From the NCBI GenBank assembly GCA_046349975.1, contig JAXMBH010000003.1:186001-250000 (forward strand): 64,000 nt of DNA, given 5' to 3'. Each line of letters opens with the position of its first letter. Within the stretch, counting starts at the first letter, position 1. The notes under the pieces are model-generated. The model was not told the DNA's origin and made no database searches. It saw nothing but the letters and a program-made list of their open reading frames with translations. The position numbers were made by a program, and so were the translations under genes. Origin of the DNA: JABDGM01 sp046349975. Lineage in GTDB: Bacteria > Planctomycetota > Planctomycetia > Pirellulales > Lacipirellulaceae. Shown piece by piece: positions 61,650 to 64,000 of this stretch.

Positions 61650-64000
61650 ATGAGCAATTGGGTTGAACGGGCGAAGCGGCTGGTGAAGTCCGGGAAATTC
61701 ATTGGCGGCGGTCGGCGCAGCATGGGCCTGGCGCGGCGGATGTTCACGTTCGAGCCCCTCGAGCAACGGCTCGCACTGGCGGCCGCGGGATTAGTACCGG
61801 TGGGATCGCAGCCTGCCGGAGCGCTCACGGGCAAGATAGTGTATATGTCGCCCGGTCACGGTTATCAGTACGATTCGAGCGACCAATGGTATTATGGCCG
61901 CAGCGAAACCCAAGAGATGATCGAGCCGCTAGGTACGCAAGATCAGGGCACGTACTTGGCCGATTACTTGTTCCGCGCAGGTGCCACGGTCGTGCCGATG
62001 CGACCGATTGGCCATCAGCTGAATGAGTACGTGCTGGATAACGACTCGGTCGGCGTAATGTTTACCGGAAGTTGGAGCAACAGCACGGGGACGCGTTATT
62101 ACGACGAGGACTACGGCGCGACTGCAGATGCCGTGTCGTACAAATTCGCGAGTGTGAACGCCACCGAAACCGCGACAGCGACCTACACTCCGAATTTCGC
62201 GAGCGGCGGGTTCTACCCCGTATACGCTTGGGCGGCGTACGGTAGCAACCGTACGAATCAATTGTATGAGATCAATCACAGTGGCGGAACGATGGAAGTC
62301 CGCATCGATCACCGCATGGTCGGCAACGGCTGGGTCTATCTCGGAACCTACCACTTCGATGCCGGCAGCAACCCGGCAAGTGGCTCCGTGGTCATCAGCA
62401 ATCAATCGACTGCCGGTGGCAGCGTGGTCATTGCCGATGCAATTCGCTTTGGTAACGGCATGGGCGACGTGCCGGATGGCCCGAATGGCGCTGGCAACTC
62501 CGGCGGCACGATTTCGGGCAAGCCGCGTGAAGACGAAGCGGCGCTGCTGTGGATTATCCGCAGTATCGGCATGGGAGTGAATACGTCGACGTTCTTCAGT
62601 GTGACCGGCACGGACCCGAATGTTTCCGGACCGGCGCGGCTGGCTGAGGAAATGAACGCGAACACCAACGCGTTCGGCAGCAGCGTTTACTTGGCGATTC
62701 ATTCGAACGCGGCGAGCGGCACCGCTCGCGGCGCCATCGGCTTGATCACGAATTCCGGCTCGCCCACGCCGAACCAAACAAACCTGGCGACCTGGATCGG
62801 ACAGCAGATCAATGAAGACCTGCGAGCAGTCGATCAGGATCTCGGATTCACGTGGAGCACGCGAACAACCTACACGCTCACCGGCGCCTACGGCGAATTC
62901 AACGCCGACGACTTTACGAATTCAAATGGCGTCGTCGAAATGGATGCCACGCTGGCGGAAGTCGCCTTCCACGACAACGTGGACGATGCACTGATCATGC
63001 GAAATCCCAAGGGTCGGGACGCGATCGGGCGCGCCATGTACCAGGCGCTAGTTCAATACTTCGACGTTTACGGCGGGCTCAACGCGCCGCTGACGGCGCC
63101 CTCCGCACCAACGAACGTTAGTGCGGTAAGCAACGGCTCAGGGCAAGTGACGATTAGTTGGGTAGCCGGTCCGACTTCAACCGCCTATGGAGCGGCCGCC
63201 ACAGACTATCGCATCTATGCTTCGACCGATGGTTACGGCTTCGATGGCGGCCGGTTGGCGTCGACCATTGCCGGCGGTACTGCCACGTCGAAGACGATCA
63301 CCGGCCTCGACCCGAATGTGGCGTACTTTTTCAAAGTAGTCGCGGTCAATTCGGGCGGCGAATCGCCGGCATCGGAGGTTCTCACCGCGTTGCCGCAGGG
63401 TGGCGCAAAGCAGGTGCTGATCGTTAACGGGTTTGACCGCAATGACGCCTCGCAAGACTTCCGCTATACAACTCAGCTCACGATTCCCGGCAGCAATGTC
63501 GTCGTGGACCGCGTCTTCCCGCGATACAACAACAGTTTCGATTATGTGGTGCAGGTGCAGCGTGCCATCCAAGCGGAAGCGCCGGGCGTTCACGTGGCGA
63601 GCACCAGCAATGAGGCGGTGATTAACGGCACGATCAACCTTAACGAATTCGATACGGTTGTTTGGATTTCCGGCACCGAGTCGACAACCGATCACACGTT
63701 CGACGCTACCGAGCAGACCAAGGTCACCAGCTTTATCGCAGCTGGGGGCAACTTGTTTGTCACTGGGTCGGAGCTGGGCTGGGATCTTGATCAGCAGAAT
63801 AGCGGCCGCACGTTCTATGAGTCGACACTCAAGGCGGATTACGTCAACGACGATGCGGGTACTTACACGGTCGCGGCAGTTGGCGGCGGCATCTTCGCCG
63901 GCCTGAGCAATTTTGGATTTTCCAGCGGCGCCACGTTCAGCAATCTGGACGGCCAATACTACGACGTGGCCTATCCAGATGTAATCGCCCCGCAGGCCGG
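61650..64000 (+). CDS. Paralogous N-acetylmuramoyl-L-alanine amidase with LEPR-type N-terminus (partial)
   Basis: Open from ATG 61650 to the window edge. The order of domains is the same as in the upstream gene: SPGHGY, golvesin-like insert (FYPVYAWAAYGS, VVIADAIRFGNGMGD), YLAIHSNAASG, TLAEVAFHDN, FN3 (GYGFDGGRLASTI), and a C-terminal Rossmann-like region (VLIVNGFDRND). Instead of a classical signal peptide it has FTFEPLEQRLALAA, the planctomycete LEPR-type N-terminal motif for surface proteins. This pair arose by tandem duplication. The two may act at different sites. Confidence 0.85.
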   Translation, partial: MSNWVERAKRLVKSGKFIGGGRRSMGLARRMFTFEPLEQRLALAAAGLVPVGSQPAGALTGKIVYMSPGHGYQYDSSDQWYYGRSETQEMIEPLGTQDQGTYLADYLFRAGATVVPMRPIGHQLNEYVLDNDSVGVMFTGSWSNSTGTRYYDEDYGATADAVSYKFASVNATETATATYTPNFASGGFYPVYAWAAYGSNRTNQLYEINHSGGTMEVRIDHRMVGNGWVYLGTYHFDAGSNPASGSVVISNQSTAGGSVVIADAIRFGNGMGDVPDGPNGAGNSGGTISGKPREDEAALLWIIRSIGMGVNTSTFFSVTGTDPNVSGPARLAEEMNANTNAFGSSVYLAIHSNAASGTARGAIGLITNSGSPTPNQTNLATWIGQQINEDLRAVDQDLGFTWSTRTTYTLTGAYGEFNADDFTNSNGVVEMDATLAEVAFHDNVDDALIMRNPKGRDAIGRAMYQALVQYFDVYGGLNAPLTAPSAPTNVSAVSNGSGQVTISWVAGPTSTAYGAAATDYRIYASTDGYGFDGGRLASTIAGGTATSKTITGLDPNVAYFFKVVAVNSGGESPASEVLTALPQGGAKQVLIVNGFDRNDASQDFRYTTQLTIPGSNVVVDRVFPRYNNSFDYVVQVQRAIQAEAPGVHVASTSNEAVINGTINLNEFDTVVWISGTESTTDHTFDATEQTKVTSFIAAGGNLFVTGSELGWDLDQQNSGRTFYESTLKADYVNDDAGTYTVAAVGGGIFAGLSNFGFSSGATFSNLDGQYYDVAYPDVIAPQA

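Overview
The window reads as chromosome of a planctomycete, most likely Pirellulales. The signs are GC-rich sequence, a DUF1549/DUF1553 cytochrome gene with a DUF1501 partner, PEP-CTERM and dockerin-like surface proteins, an LEPR-type N-terminal sorting motif, tetrahydromethanopterin-linked C1 genes, a DUF5690 transporter, and many start codons without a Shine-Dalgarno sequence. I saw no rRNA, tRNA, CRISPR array, transposase or phage gene.

Layout. 1-7345 (+): the tail of a hypothetical gene, an NPCBM-type secreted protein and three consecutive HtrA-like proteins; only the first keeps the Ser-His-Asp triad. 7486-17241 (-): a PEP-CTERM protein with its own promoter, mfnF and mfnD, then a SUF iron-sulfur operon read from sufR through nuoB, sufC, sufB, a frameshifted Uma2 gene, sufD, a small membrane protein, a Rieske protein and a sufT-like gene. 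17380-24342: DUF2721 protein, dusB, a secreted low-complexity protein, a Ser/Thr kinase, a D-2-hydroxyacid dehydrogenase and a DoxX-family protein. 24532-31585: a Tat-exported Gfo/Idh/MocA oxidoreductase, an orphan UgpC-type ATPase and two PEP-CTERM surface proteins. 31732-38046 (-): a DUF1501/DUF1553 locus with remnants of a tandem duplication around a thioredoxin-like gene. 38397-42511 (+): succinate dehydrogenase sdhC-sdhA-sdhB and a YcxB-like protein. 43019-47941: DUF5690 MFS transporter, cytochrome/LRR/TolA-like protein, Tat-exported NHL-repeat protein and a double bL12-C-terminal-like membrane protein.

47965-64000 looks like a dedicated peptidoglycan-sugar salvage island: XylR-like regulator, AnmK, a BadF/BadG-type amino-sugar kinase next to MurQ, a sodium:solute symporter, a fused serine hydrolase-NamZ (DUF1343) protein, a gamma-glutamyltransferase, and two large N-acetylmuramoyl-L-alanine amidases. 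Together they could cut wall fragments outside the cytoplasm, import MurNAc without a PTS, and convert it to GlcNAc-6-phosphate.

Across the window, at least a dozen gene gaps (and two protein linkers) hold large imperfect inverted repeats. Each is built from a different short word, but the geometry is the same and the arms often vary in step. I regard these elements and the salvage island as the two most interesting things here.
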